Positions 6,835 through 12,336 of a DNA stretch of 12,751 nt are shown here, in pieces (positions within the stretch are counted from its first letter, which is position 1; each line of letters starts with the position of its first letter). The translations under genes were made by a program, and so were the position numbers. The notes beneath the pieces were generated by a model. The model made no database searches, was not told the DNA's origin, and saw only the letters and a program-made list of their open reading frames with translations. This DNA is from Caulobacter segnis. GTDB lineage: Bacteria; Pseudomonadota; Alphaproteobacteria; Caulobacterales; Caulobacteraceae. The stretch lies in NCBI RefSeq assembly GCF_003243465.1, contig NZ_QFQZ01000103.1, positions 1 through 12,751 on the forward strand. Direction: 5' to 3'.

Positions 6835-6890
6835 TGGCAAAGTGATTCAATCGCGATTTGCCAGCGTGTTCGATTGACCCAACTTTGCCA
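6835..6890. repeat. 56-bp nested inverted repeat at the origin
   Basis: Outer arms TGGCAAAGT (6835-6843) and ACTTTGCCA (6882-6890) enclose inner arms TCAATCG (6847-6853) and CGATTGA (6871-6877), with a 17-base centre. Each arm therefore pairs over 16 bases with a small internal mismatch. It ends six bases before the first iteron. It could extrude as a cruciform or bind a dimeric regulator. Confidence 0.65.
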
Positions 6891-6895
6891 GGTTT

Positions 6896-6999
6896 CGACA
6901 CATCAGGAACGGAAGACGACACCTCGGGAACAGCCTAACGACACTCCAGGAACGCCATGCTCGATACATCAGGAACGAAGCCGCGATACTCCAGGAACG
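6896..6999 (+). repeat. Iteron array, five direct 16-bp repeats (oriV)
   Basis: Five repeats with consensus CGAYACWYCAGGAACG occur at 6896-6911, 6917-6932, 6939-6954, 6962-6977 and 6984-6999. Start-to-start distances are 21, 22, 23 and 22 bases, about two helical turns, so bound Rep molecules would line up on one face of the DNA. The second copy is the most divergent (GGGAACA end). They are the probable binding sites for the RPA-family initiator encoded immediately upstream. Confidence 0.9.
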
Positions 7000-7000
7000 C

Positions 7001-7009
7001 TGTGGATAG
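7001..7009 (-). promoter_or_regulatory. DnaA box
   Basis: TGTGGATAG on the plus strand is CTATCCACA on the minus strand, 8 of 9 matches to the DnaA consensus TTATCCACA. It begins two bases after the last iteron and lies between the iterons and the AT-rich region. Confidence 0.75.
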
Positions 7010-7051
7010 ATTCTTCCTTGGATTCCGGACTATTAGCGCTCGAGAGCTGCC

Positions 7052-7088
7052 CTTAACTTTTAAACTTTTCTTCTCTAACCCTCTAACG
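7052..7088 (+). other. AT-rich duplex-unwinding region
   Basis: An AT-rich stretch with short direct repeats (AACTTTT then AAACTTTT; CTCTAAC then CTCTAACG) stands out strongly against the surrounding GC-rich DNA. Next to a DnaA box and iterons it is the likely melting site where helicase loads. Confidence 0.7.
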
Positions 7089-7150
7089 TCATGAGATCTC
7101 GAAAGTTTTGAAGGGAAGATCAGGTCGCATAAAGACATCGGGCGTTGAGC

Positions 7151-7549
7151 TCAGGTGCATGCGCTCGCGGCGGCACACCCGACAAGCGCCATGGCCGGCC
7201 CCGTCAGCAGAACAACAGCGCCAATCCTGCGCTCGCGGCGAGAGAGCGGCATCGAACCCCAAATCGGTCGCGGGTGCAAAAGCTCATGAGCTCGAACGCC
7301 CTCAACGACCACTGCCAGCATGAGAACCAGCCAACCAAGGGGCCACCATAAATCAACCAGCCCGTAGCTGGTCACCAAGTAGATCAACGCGCAGAGGACG
7401 TTCGTCGCCGCCCAGCCTGGGATCACATCCCTCCGCTTGGAAGCGTTGGTGCCCCAGTTTGAAGAAGCCTTATCTGACTTTAGAACGATCGGCGGGAGAG
7501 GCTCCAACAGGCCCTCTATCCGTGTCTCGTAGCGATGAGTCAGATTCAC
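7151..7549 (-). CDS. Predicted three-span membrane protein
   Basis: I do not recognise this family. With a GTG start at 7549 overlapping the WGR gene stop by four bases (GTGA), the product has 132 residues. The longer open frame to 7684 would overlap the WGR gene heavily and is unlikely. The N-terminal 45 residues are hydrophilic. Three hydrophobic segments follow: near AATNVLCALIYLVTSYGL, WPLGWLVLMLAVVVEGV and IGAVVLLTGPAMALVGC. An Arg-rich turn (SRRERR) between the second and third suggests a cytoplasmic loop. There is no signal peptide. The coupling to the WGR gene implies joint expression and perhaps a shared job. The C-terminus is Cys/Ala-rich (GCAAASACT). Function unknown. Confidence 0.65.
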   Translation of the reverse strand: MNLTHRYETRIEGLLEPLPPIVLKSDKASSNWGTNASKRRDVIPGWAATNVLCALIYLVTSYGLVDLWWPLGWLVLMLAVVVEGVRAHELLHPRPIWGSMPLSRRERRIGAVVLLTGPAMALVGCAAASACT

Positions 7550-7788
7550 CACGCGGACGGGGCGGGTTGATATCCGCGTCGAAGTTTCTGGCGACGCAAA
7601 TCCTCCAGCCGCGCCTCCGCGGCGTCCGGCGTTGCGAACCATTCCACGATAGAGCGCCCGCCTCGAGCCCCAATGCGGCCCCATGTCCGACAGAGCCCCG
7701 TCTGGCCAAAAAGGCCGGGAACAACCATTAGGCCATAGAAGCGGGCCATATTGCGGGTTGCGTCTCGCCGATACAGCTCATGGTCCAT
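7546..7788 (-). CDS. WGR-domain protein
   Basis: This 80-residue protein is essentially one WGR domain: NMARFYGLMVVPGLFG (13-28), RTWGRIGARGG (34-44, with the Trp36-Gly37-Arg38 signature) and RLEDLRRQKLRRGY near 60-73. In eukaryotic PARPs the WGR domain binds DNA ends. Stand-alone bacterial WGR proteins are common on alphaproteobacterial plasmids, and their role is unproven; nucleic-acid binding is the usual guess. The start is well fixed: on the minus strand AAGGAAG precedes the ATG by five bases. Its stop overlaps the start of the membrane protein gene. It lies next to oriV and reads toward it, divergent from the gene at 7955. Confidence 0.85.
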   Translation of the reverse strand: MDHELYRRDATRNMARFYGLMVVPGLFGQTGLCRTWGRIGARGGRSIVEWFATPDAAEARLEDLRRQKLRRGYQPAPSAW

Positions 7789-7900
7789 TTGAACTTCCTT
7801 TTAGGCGTGGTGGAGGAACGGCCTATCGCGAGCATGATCGTGGCACAGGTATACGACAAAATCGGACACAAGGCCTCGCCAACTTCCATTGAAAGAAGAA

Positions 7901-7920
7901 GGGGAGGGCGGGGGAAGGGG
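7901..7920 (+). other. G-quadruplex-forming motif
   Basis: GGGGAGGGCGGGGGAAGGGG has four G-runs separated by 1, 1 and 2 bases, within a longer purine run from 7891. It lies on the coding strand 34 bases before the ATG at 7955, in the divergent promoter region between the WGR gene and that gene. Confidence 0.7.
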
Positions 7921-7954
7921 TGCATCCAAACGCACCTGAAAAGGCCTCCCAGCC

Positions 7955-8533
7955 ATGTCAAAATCTCTCTCGCGTCGTATCGGCCCGATTAACTACTGGC
8001 CGGCTGTCGACGCCGATTTCCAGCTCCCCTGGCCTCTCGTCCATCTCATCGACCGATCGCTAGCGGCGCCGCTCATGCCAGGCATCACCAAGGAAGCCCG
8101 CCACTACATGCTACAGACGCGGCTGCATGCACTGGGCGTTGGTCTTGGCTACCAATCCCAAATCGAGGTCTGTACTGGCCACCGACGCTTCATCGCCCAG
8201 GGACGGTTTGATGTCGTCTGGACGCACGACCCGGCCAAAAACGACGGCTTTTTGGAAAAACCGATCATCTTCGAGATCGACAGCCGTTGGAAGCATGAGT
8301 CAGCTCTCAAGCTCGGCAGGGTAGGGGAGGAGGCCCTCAAGCTCTGGGTTTACTACGGCAACCGGCCGGCCCCACCCGAGCCCGCCGAGCCAGGATTTCG
8401 GCGCCTGAACATTCTGCGCATTCAGCCCTGGCGACTTGGCGTCAAGGAGGCCCGGAGTGTTCGCCTGAGCACGCCGGGGGCGTGGCCAGATCCGCTCTAC
8501 CCACAGATGGCGTCCTCGGCGCGCCGACCTTGA
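7955..8533 (+). CDS. Hypothetical protein with EID motif, nuclease-like
   Basis: The product is a soluble protein of 192 residues. Residues about 68-135 show a pattern like restriction-endonuclease-like (PD-(D/E)XK) folds: beta strand with Glu71, GRFDVVW (83-89, Asp86), then after a charged loop PIIFEIDS (103-110, Glu107 and Asp109), and a helix HESALKLGRVGEEALKLW. The usual lysine of the motif is absent, so it could be a variant or a non-catalytic relative. The start at ATG 7955 is preceded by AAAAGG at a long spacing and by a G-quadruplex-type run. No membrane span or signal peptide is seen. The small membrane protein gene follows on the same strand after 54 bases. The nuclease fold is inference from motif shape only. 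Confidence 0.75.
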   Translation: MSKSLSRRIGPINYWPAVDADFQLPWPLVHLIDRSLAAPLMPGITKEARHYMLQTRLHALGVGLGYQSQIEVCTGHRRFIAQGRFDVVWTHDPAKNDGFLEKPIIFEIDSRWKHESALKLGRVGEEALKLWVYYGNRPAPPEPAEPGFRRLNILRIQPWRLGVKEARSVRLSTPGAWPDPLYPQMASSARRP

Positions 8534-8587
8534 TCGCGGGGATCGGTCAGCGCAGACTACCTAAGTGAGACGATGTCGGAGGACGAT

Positions 8588-8734
8588 ATGCCCAAGACGG
8601 AGTTGGATCGGATATTCGAAAAACAAAATCAGGAGCTTTGCGCCATCATCCGCGAAAGCACCCGATGGCAAATCCTCTGGTTTACGATCATCTTTAGCGC
8701 AGGCATGGCTATCTTGGTCGTGCTGAACCTTTAG
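8588..8734 (+). CDS. Small single-span membrane protein (48 aa)
   Basis: This gene is short and easily missed. GGAGGA (8578-8583) lies four bases before the ATG at 8588, an almost ideal ribosome binding site; an in-frame ATG at 8573 would place that site inside the coding sequence. The protein starts MPKTELDRIFEKQ and has a charged amphipathic N-terminal half (about 1-26). One strongly hydrophobic helix follows near WQILWFTIIFSAGMAILVVL, then the C-terminus. It is likely an inner-membrane peptide with a cytoplasmic N-terminus. The codons are AT-rich compared with its neighbours. It follows the EID-motif gene and ends at a strong hairpin. Possible roles include a toxin or phage-type membrane peptide or a membrane anchor; none can be shown. 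Confidence 0.7.
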   Translation: MPKTELDRIFEKQNQELCAIIRESTRWQILWFTIIFSAGMAILVVLNL

Positions 8735-8751
8735 GCGCTGTGAACAGCGCC
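8734..8751. terminator. Hairpin between convergent genes
   Basis: GGCGCTG-TGAA-CAGCGCC is a perfect 7-bp stem with a 4-base loop that starts at the last base of the small membrane protein stop codon. It stands between two converging genes, so it may serve as a bidirectional transcript end. No long T-run is present on either strand. Confidence 0.5.
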
Positions 8752-8773
8752 ATATTGGATGTGCAATGTTCCC

Positions 8774-9349
8774 TCAGCCGCCAGCCAAAGCTCGTGCGAC
8801 GGTGACCATTGCCCATGTATCTCTCGCACAATAGGCCCTGAGGGCCTCTTCCAGCGCCTCGCGCCGCTGCGGATCGCAGGCAGGATCCGTGGCCTCGAGC
8901 CATGCCGCCTGTGCATCGCCCCCGTGCTTCACTTCGAGAGCGCCATAGTCGAGTTCCGATGCGATGGTGGGTAACACCGCCTTGATCGACCAGCTGCCGC
9001 GCTGGTCACGGTGATACCAGTGGTCGCGGGTGACCGGCAGGAGATCGACTGTAGCCTCGGCCATCCCCTCAAGGCGCGAAATAAGATCGCCTCGAAAATC
9101 GGGCCTGGATGTCTGTGCGACCGCTTCGGACAGTGACGAAGGATCGACCTTTACCCCGCCCAGATGGAGCGCGCAGGCAATCTCGCCCACTGCGTTGCCA
9201 ATCGCAAAACGGGCCTCGGCGCCATCTGCCCGTTCAGCTAGATCGGGGCGGTGGGTCGACAGCCACAGCTTCTTTGGGCATTGCTCGAAGGATGTGATCT
9301 TCGACTTAGAGAGGCCGAAGGCACCGGCGGGATCGATGGTCTGTGTCAT
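8774..9349 (-). pseudogene. DUF2779-family protein with large internal deletion
   Basis: The 191-residue frame joins the two ends of a much longer family. The N-terminus GLSKSKITSFEQCPKKLWL (12-30) and ARFAIGNAVGEIA is the opening of DUF2779 proteins. VDLLPVTRDHWYHRDQ, GSWSIKAVLP (101-127) and the final YCARDTWAMV are their C-terminal end. Full members are usually near 500 residues, with a PD-(D/E)XK-like N-terminal domain and a DEDD exonuclease-like C-terminal domain. Here about 300 residues between them, with most catalytic positions, are gone; the junction is near residues 80-88 (about 9085-9112). The reading frame is kept and the start is good (AGGAAAG before the ATG), so a shortened protein may still be made. 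It is likely a deletion remnant. Confidence 0.75.
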
Positions 9350-9546
9350 GCTGCTTTCCTACAGCAGCGATACGTCAAAATTGGTCACTAGTTCTTCAAT
9401 GGCGGCCTACCGTGGCAGCTCAGGCTTGCGAAATCTTCAGGCGTGGAATCCCCACCCAGCCCACATCCCCGTCCCCGCTATATGACGTCTACAAGCTAAG
9501 CTCCCTCGCAGATCGCCATACCCCGCCCGACCAGGACCTGGAGGCC

Positions 9547-10375
9547 ATGGCCGCGGCGCTCGAGGCCAGCGGGCGCTACCGCGTGTTGCGCCGCCTGGAC
9601 GCTCCGCGCCTCGTAGCCGGGGAGGTCGTTAGTCAGACGCGGCAGGGGATCGTCCTTGATCTCGAGACCACCGGCCTTGATCCCGGCAAGGACGAGATCA
9701 TCGAGTTTGGTCTCGTGCCGTTCACCTATGACGCGGGCGGGCGGATCGTGGCGGTCGGCGAGCCCTTCTCGCGGCTTCGCCAGCCATCGGGGCCGATCCC
9801 GCCGGAGATCACCAGGCTCACCGGCCTGACCGACGCCATGGTCGCGGGCCACGTCGTCGATCCTGCCGAGGTCGCGGCCTTCATCGACGGCGCGGCGCTG
9901 ATCATCGCCCATAACGCTGGCTTCGACCGACGCTTCGCCGAAGCCTTCTGTCCGGCTTTCGCGCAGAAGCCCTGGGCCTGCTCCTACACCCAGATCGACT
10001 GGAAGGCCCATGGCCATGAGAGCGGCAAGCTCGCTTTCCTCGCCTCCGCCTACGGCTTCTACCACGACGGCCATCGCGCCCACCACGGTTGCCTGGCGAC
10101 CCTGGAGATCCTGGCCTCGCCCCTTGGCGCCACCGACGGCTCGGCGTTCCAGGCGCTCCTGACGACGGCTCGTAAGGCCTCTGTGCGGATATGGGCCGAG
10201 AATTCGCCCTTTGACTTGTGATCCGGGCCCCAGCCCGCGCGCCTGGTGGATCGATATCGACGAGGCCGACAAGGACGCCGAGCTCGCCTTCCTGCAGGCC
10301 GAGATCTATCGCGGCGAAGTCCATCTGGCGACCAAGCGCATCACCGCCTTCGAGCGGTTCTCCGACCGGGCCTGA
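9547..10375 (+). pseudogene. DnaQ-like 3'-5' exonuclease, frameshifted
   Basis: This is a DEDDh exonuclease of the DNA polymerase III epsilon type. Exo I is IVLDLETTGLDPGKDEIIEFG, with DxE; Exo II is ALIIAHNAGFDRRF; Exo III is GHRAHHGCLATLEIL, where the expected H-x4-D reads H-x4-G, so the last catalytic Asp appears lost. The frame stops at 10221 after ENSPFDL. The C-terminal continuation is found in the +1 frame from about 10217 (GPSPRAWWIDIDEAD through AFERFSDRA, stop 10373-10375), consistent with a frameshift and loss of about a dozen codons. The frame is open upstream to 9343, but coding character fades before about 9505. An ATG at 9482 in another frame ends after five codons. The start is uncertain; GTG 9412 is an alternative. 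Probably inactive. Confidence 0.75.
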
Positions 10376-10419
10376 CGCGGCTGCGACGTCGCGTCGTCGG
10401 TTTTTGGGGACACACGCCG

Positions 10420-10459
10420 TTGACTCTTCCTCGCTCCGGCGTGAGAACAAAAAAAGAAC
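10420..10459 (+). promoter_or_regulatory. SOS-type promoter with LexA box
   Basis: GAAC-AAAAAAA-GAAC at 10445-10459 exactly fits GAAC-N7-GAAC, the reverse complement of the alphaproteobacterial LexA site GTTC-N7-GTTC. A -35-like TTGACT (10420-10425) lies at a spacing that would put the -10 over the box, the expected layout for repression. Flanking arms CACGCCG (10413-10419) and CGGCGTG (10437-10443) form an inverted repeat around it. A Shine-Dalgarno and ATG follow at 10462 and 10472. Confidence 0.65.
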
Positions 10460-10471
10460 CCGGAGATCGCC

Positions 10472-10519
10472 ATGCCCACCCCACGCGCGAGAGAGCGCGC
10501 GACGCCGCACGCCCCCTAA
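10472..10519 (+). pseudogene. 15-codon ORF behind the SOS promoter
   Basis: GGAG (10462-10465) lies six bases before ATG 10472, but the frame ends after 15 codons (MPTPRARERATPHAP). Given the well-formed promoter, LexA box and ribosome site, this may be the first codons of a lost DNA-damage-inducible gene. A genuine leader peptide is the alternative. No homology was recognised for what follows. Confidence 0.35.
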
Positions 10520-10870
10520 CCAGAACGCATCCTCCAGCGCATGGTCGTGAAGTTAAGGCGGGTGCGCCAGCACGGCTGCATAACGCCAACCGATTGGTCA
10601 CCCGCCGCCAGATCAGCCGGGTGCCGATCGCCGCACAATTGGTCACGCGTAAGACGGGCGATGCGCGGAGGCTTCCGACACGCAGCGGATCGCCCGTCGT
10701 CGCCGCACGGCATGTCAACCGCCTCTCTTCTACCGAGCGCCCCTAAGGGGGGCTCGGCTCTGAGCACTCTTTCGGTTGAGGGGCTACACCCCGCTTCGGG
10801 ATGACCTGCCGCGTCCTAGCGCCGCTCGGGCCTGGAACACGACTGCTGCGAAGGGAAGCAAGACTCTTAA
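10520..10870. other. Non-coding or decayed region with repeats and hairpins
   Basis: Several frames are open on both strands because of high GC, but none shows a recognisable domain. ATTGGTCAC occurs at 10593-10601 and again at 10638-10646, with a third copy at 9380-9388. A long hairpin, CGAGCGCCCC/GGGGGGCTCG with a TAA loop and one mismatch, spans 10734-10756. Smaller ones, GGGG-CTACA-CCCC and CCCG-CTT-CGGG, follow before 10801. Confidence 0.5.
10734..10756. terminator. GC-rich hairpin
   Basis: CGAGCGCCCC pairs with GGGGGGCTCG over ten positions with one G-G mismatch and a three-base loop. Downstream CTCTTTCGG is only mildly T-rich. It may end transcription from the SOS promoter, but this is uncertain. 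Confidence 0.35.
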
Positions 10871-10879
10871 CCGCCGCAC

Positions 10880-11199
10880 TTGCTCGGAGGCGATCGGCCG
10901 CGCAATTCCAGTCGGGAGATCGATGCCCTCGTCGCCGATGGCTCGCTTTTGGCCGTGAGGGGCACCAGGGGGGGCATCGGCATTTTCCCGCTGCGCAGTT
11001 TCACGGCGACGGTCATGTCGTCTTTGGCTTAGCTGATGTTCAAGCGGCGCTTGGGTTTGGGAGCCCTTGGTCGGTATTGAACTTCTTGGTCAACGAGAAT
11101 GACCTTTTGGGCAATGAATGGCCGATCGATGTTCTGAAACGTGGCGACCTGGAAAAGGTAATCCAGGTCGCCACCATCCAAGGCGTTCATGGCGCCTAG
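10880..11199 (+). pseudogene. Xre/MbcA/ParS-type antitoxin, frameshifted
   Basis: Two adjacent frames form one protein when joined. The first (from about 10880) reads SSREIDALVADGSLLAVRG then TRGGIGIFP. The second (from 10990) reads AAQFHGDGHVVFGLADVQAALG and continues to GVHGA and a stop at 11197. The join needs one extra base: CCGCT at about 10988-10992 would be CCGGCT in the intact gene. The pattern of a short DNA-binding part followed by an FPxxQFDxxG-like segment and a PW-VLNFLVNxNDLLG-like segment resembles antitoxins with the Xre/MbcA/ParS toxin-binding domain, usually paired with a RES-domain toxin. No RES gene follows. An in-frame TAA (10868-10870) blocks extension upstream, so more damage may exist at the 5' end. 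Confidence 0.55.
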
Positions 11200-11375
11200 C
11201 CACTATTCCGCTGAGCCTGGTTCAATCGAATGCGACAGTGCGCCAGTTTCAGACATCGGCACACTTACAGGAACTCGACCTTCAGATCGCCTATTGACCG
11301 GCGAGGTCGCGGTTTCCCGTGCTGTTGGCCTTGGGCCTCTTGTGTGAGCGGATGGCCTCGGATCATCTCTGGCGC

Positions 11376-12230
11376 ATGCAGTACCCTTCTGTTCGATTCC
11401 TATTGCCCGCTGCGCCCCTTCGTCGCTTCATCACCGCCTACTACTGGGTCGAAGTCCCCGAGCCCTGCGGCCAGGTCGAGGACCTGCTGCATCCCGAGTG
11501 GGCCAATATCCGCTTCACCCTGGCCGGCAACTGGTCGACCCGCATCGGTGGCGTCGAGTACGACCCGGCCCCGACCGCCGCCATGTTCGGTCCGACCAGC
11601 CAGGCCGGGATCGTGCGCGGTCGCGCCGGGACGGTGCTGGGCGTGGGCCTCCTGCCTCTGGGCTGGGCGCGCTTCGTGGGCGTGGCGGCGAGCGATCTCG
11701 CCGACAAGGTCGCGCCGCTGGACGCCGTTCTGGGCTCGCGCGCCAGCGAGACGCTCATAGCCTTGCGCCAGGCGCCCGACGACCGCTCCCAGGCCGACCT
11801 GCTGGACGCGCTGTACACAGAACTGGACGCCAGCGGTCCGGCGCTAGAGCCTCTGCTGGTCAAGGCCCATGAACAGCTGCTGACGCTGGACACCGTCGAG
11901 GCGATGGCGAGCGCGCTGGAGATCTCGACGCGCCATTTGACGCGCCTGTCGCTGCGAATGTTCGGCTTCACACCTAAGCTGCTGATCCGTCGTCAGCGCT
12001 TCCTGCGCACGCTGCAGACTCTGCGCGAGCGGCCCGACACGCCGCTGGGTCCGCTGATCGACGAAGGCTATTTCGACCAGTCGCACTTCGTCCGTGACTT
12101 CAAGCAATTTATGGGCATGTCGCCGTCGCGCTACTTCGCCCTGCCACACGCAATGCTGGGGCCGGCGGCGCGCGAGCGGCTGGCCGCGCTGGGCGCGGCT
12201 TACCAGGGGCTGCACGCCAAGTTGCGCTGA
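11376..12230 (+). CDS. AraC-family transcriptional regulator
   Basis: A cytoplasmic DNA-binding regulator. The C-terminal AraC/XylS double helix-turn-helix is clear: TVEAMASALEISTRHLTRLSLRMF, then the core FGFTPKLLIRRQRFLRTLQTL, and finally IDEGYFDQSHFVRDFKQFMGMSPSRY. The N-terminal part (RFLLPAAPLRRFITAYYWVEVP, later AMFGPTS and GVGLLPLGWARF) resembles the beta-rich sensor domain of the type seen with simple AraC regulators lacking a known ligand. The frame is open from 11319; ATG 11376 (284 residues) or ATG 11352 are better starts because the earlier codons look non-coding. Very GC-rich third positions, unlike the damaged region before it, suggest resident host DNA. Target genes unknown; the secreted protein gene downstream is a candidate. 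Confidence 0.85.
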   Translation: MQYPSVRFLLPAAPLRRFITAYYWVEVPEPCGQVEDLLHPEWANIRFTLAGNWSTRIGGVEYDPAPTAAMFGPTSQAGIVRGRAGTVLGVGLLPLGWARFVGVAASDLADKVAPLDAVLGSRASETLIALRQAPDDRSQADLLDALYTELDASGPALEPLLVKAHEQLLTLDTVEAMASALEISTRHLTRLSLRMFGFTPKLLIRRQRFLRTLQTLRERPDTPLGPLIDEGYFDQSHFVRDFKQFMGMSPSRYFALPHAMLGPAARERLAALGAAYQGLHAKLR

Positions 12231-12336
12231 AGGTTTCGCGTCGCCACGTGATGTCCGATTTTTCCAATGGGAACCTGGCGACCGCCGATATCCCGCCCGA
12301 ACCGCGCCCGTCGCGCCGGATAGGGATCACACCACC

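Larger units (their letters stand above)
6737..7090. other. oriV: Plasmid replication origin (oriV)
   Basis: The region joins the elements of an iteron-controlled origin in classical order: a lone inverted iteron, a nested inverted repeat, five phased iterons, a DnaA box and an AT-rich stretch. It lies just downstream of the rep gene. No protein gene is supported here; the open frame across the array only translates the repeats. The precise start site cannot be read from sequence. Confidence 0.85.

Noticed and set aside
6874..7056. 60-codon open frame across the iterons
   Set aside because: It only translates the repeats, has no ribosome binding site and runs through the DnaA box.
10246..10746. 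166-codon plus-strand frame
   Set aside because: It is Arg/Pro-rich low-complexity coding typical of GC-rich shadow frames, overlaps the exonuclease tail and the SOS promoter, and has no recognisable motif.
10734..10756. Transfer origin (oriT) at the GC-rich hairpin
   Set aside because: No recognisable nic-site sequence and no relaxase gene in the window.
11260..11275. Iteron-like ACAGGAACT
   Set aside because: Only the core AGGAAC matches; overall identity to the iteron is too low and it is far from the origin.
11189..11338. ATG frame after the antitoxin remnant as a possible RES toxin
   Set aside because: About 49 codons with none of the RES-domain residues; no homology seen.
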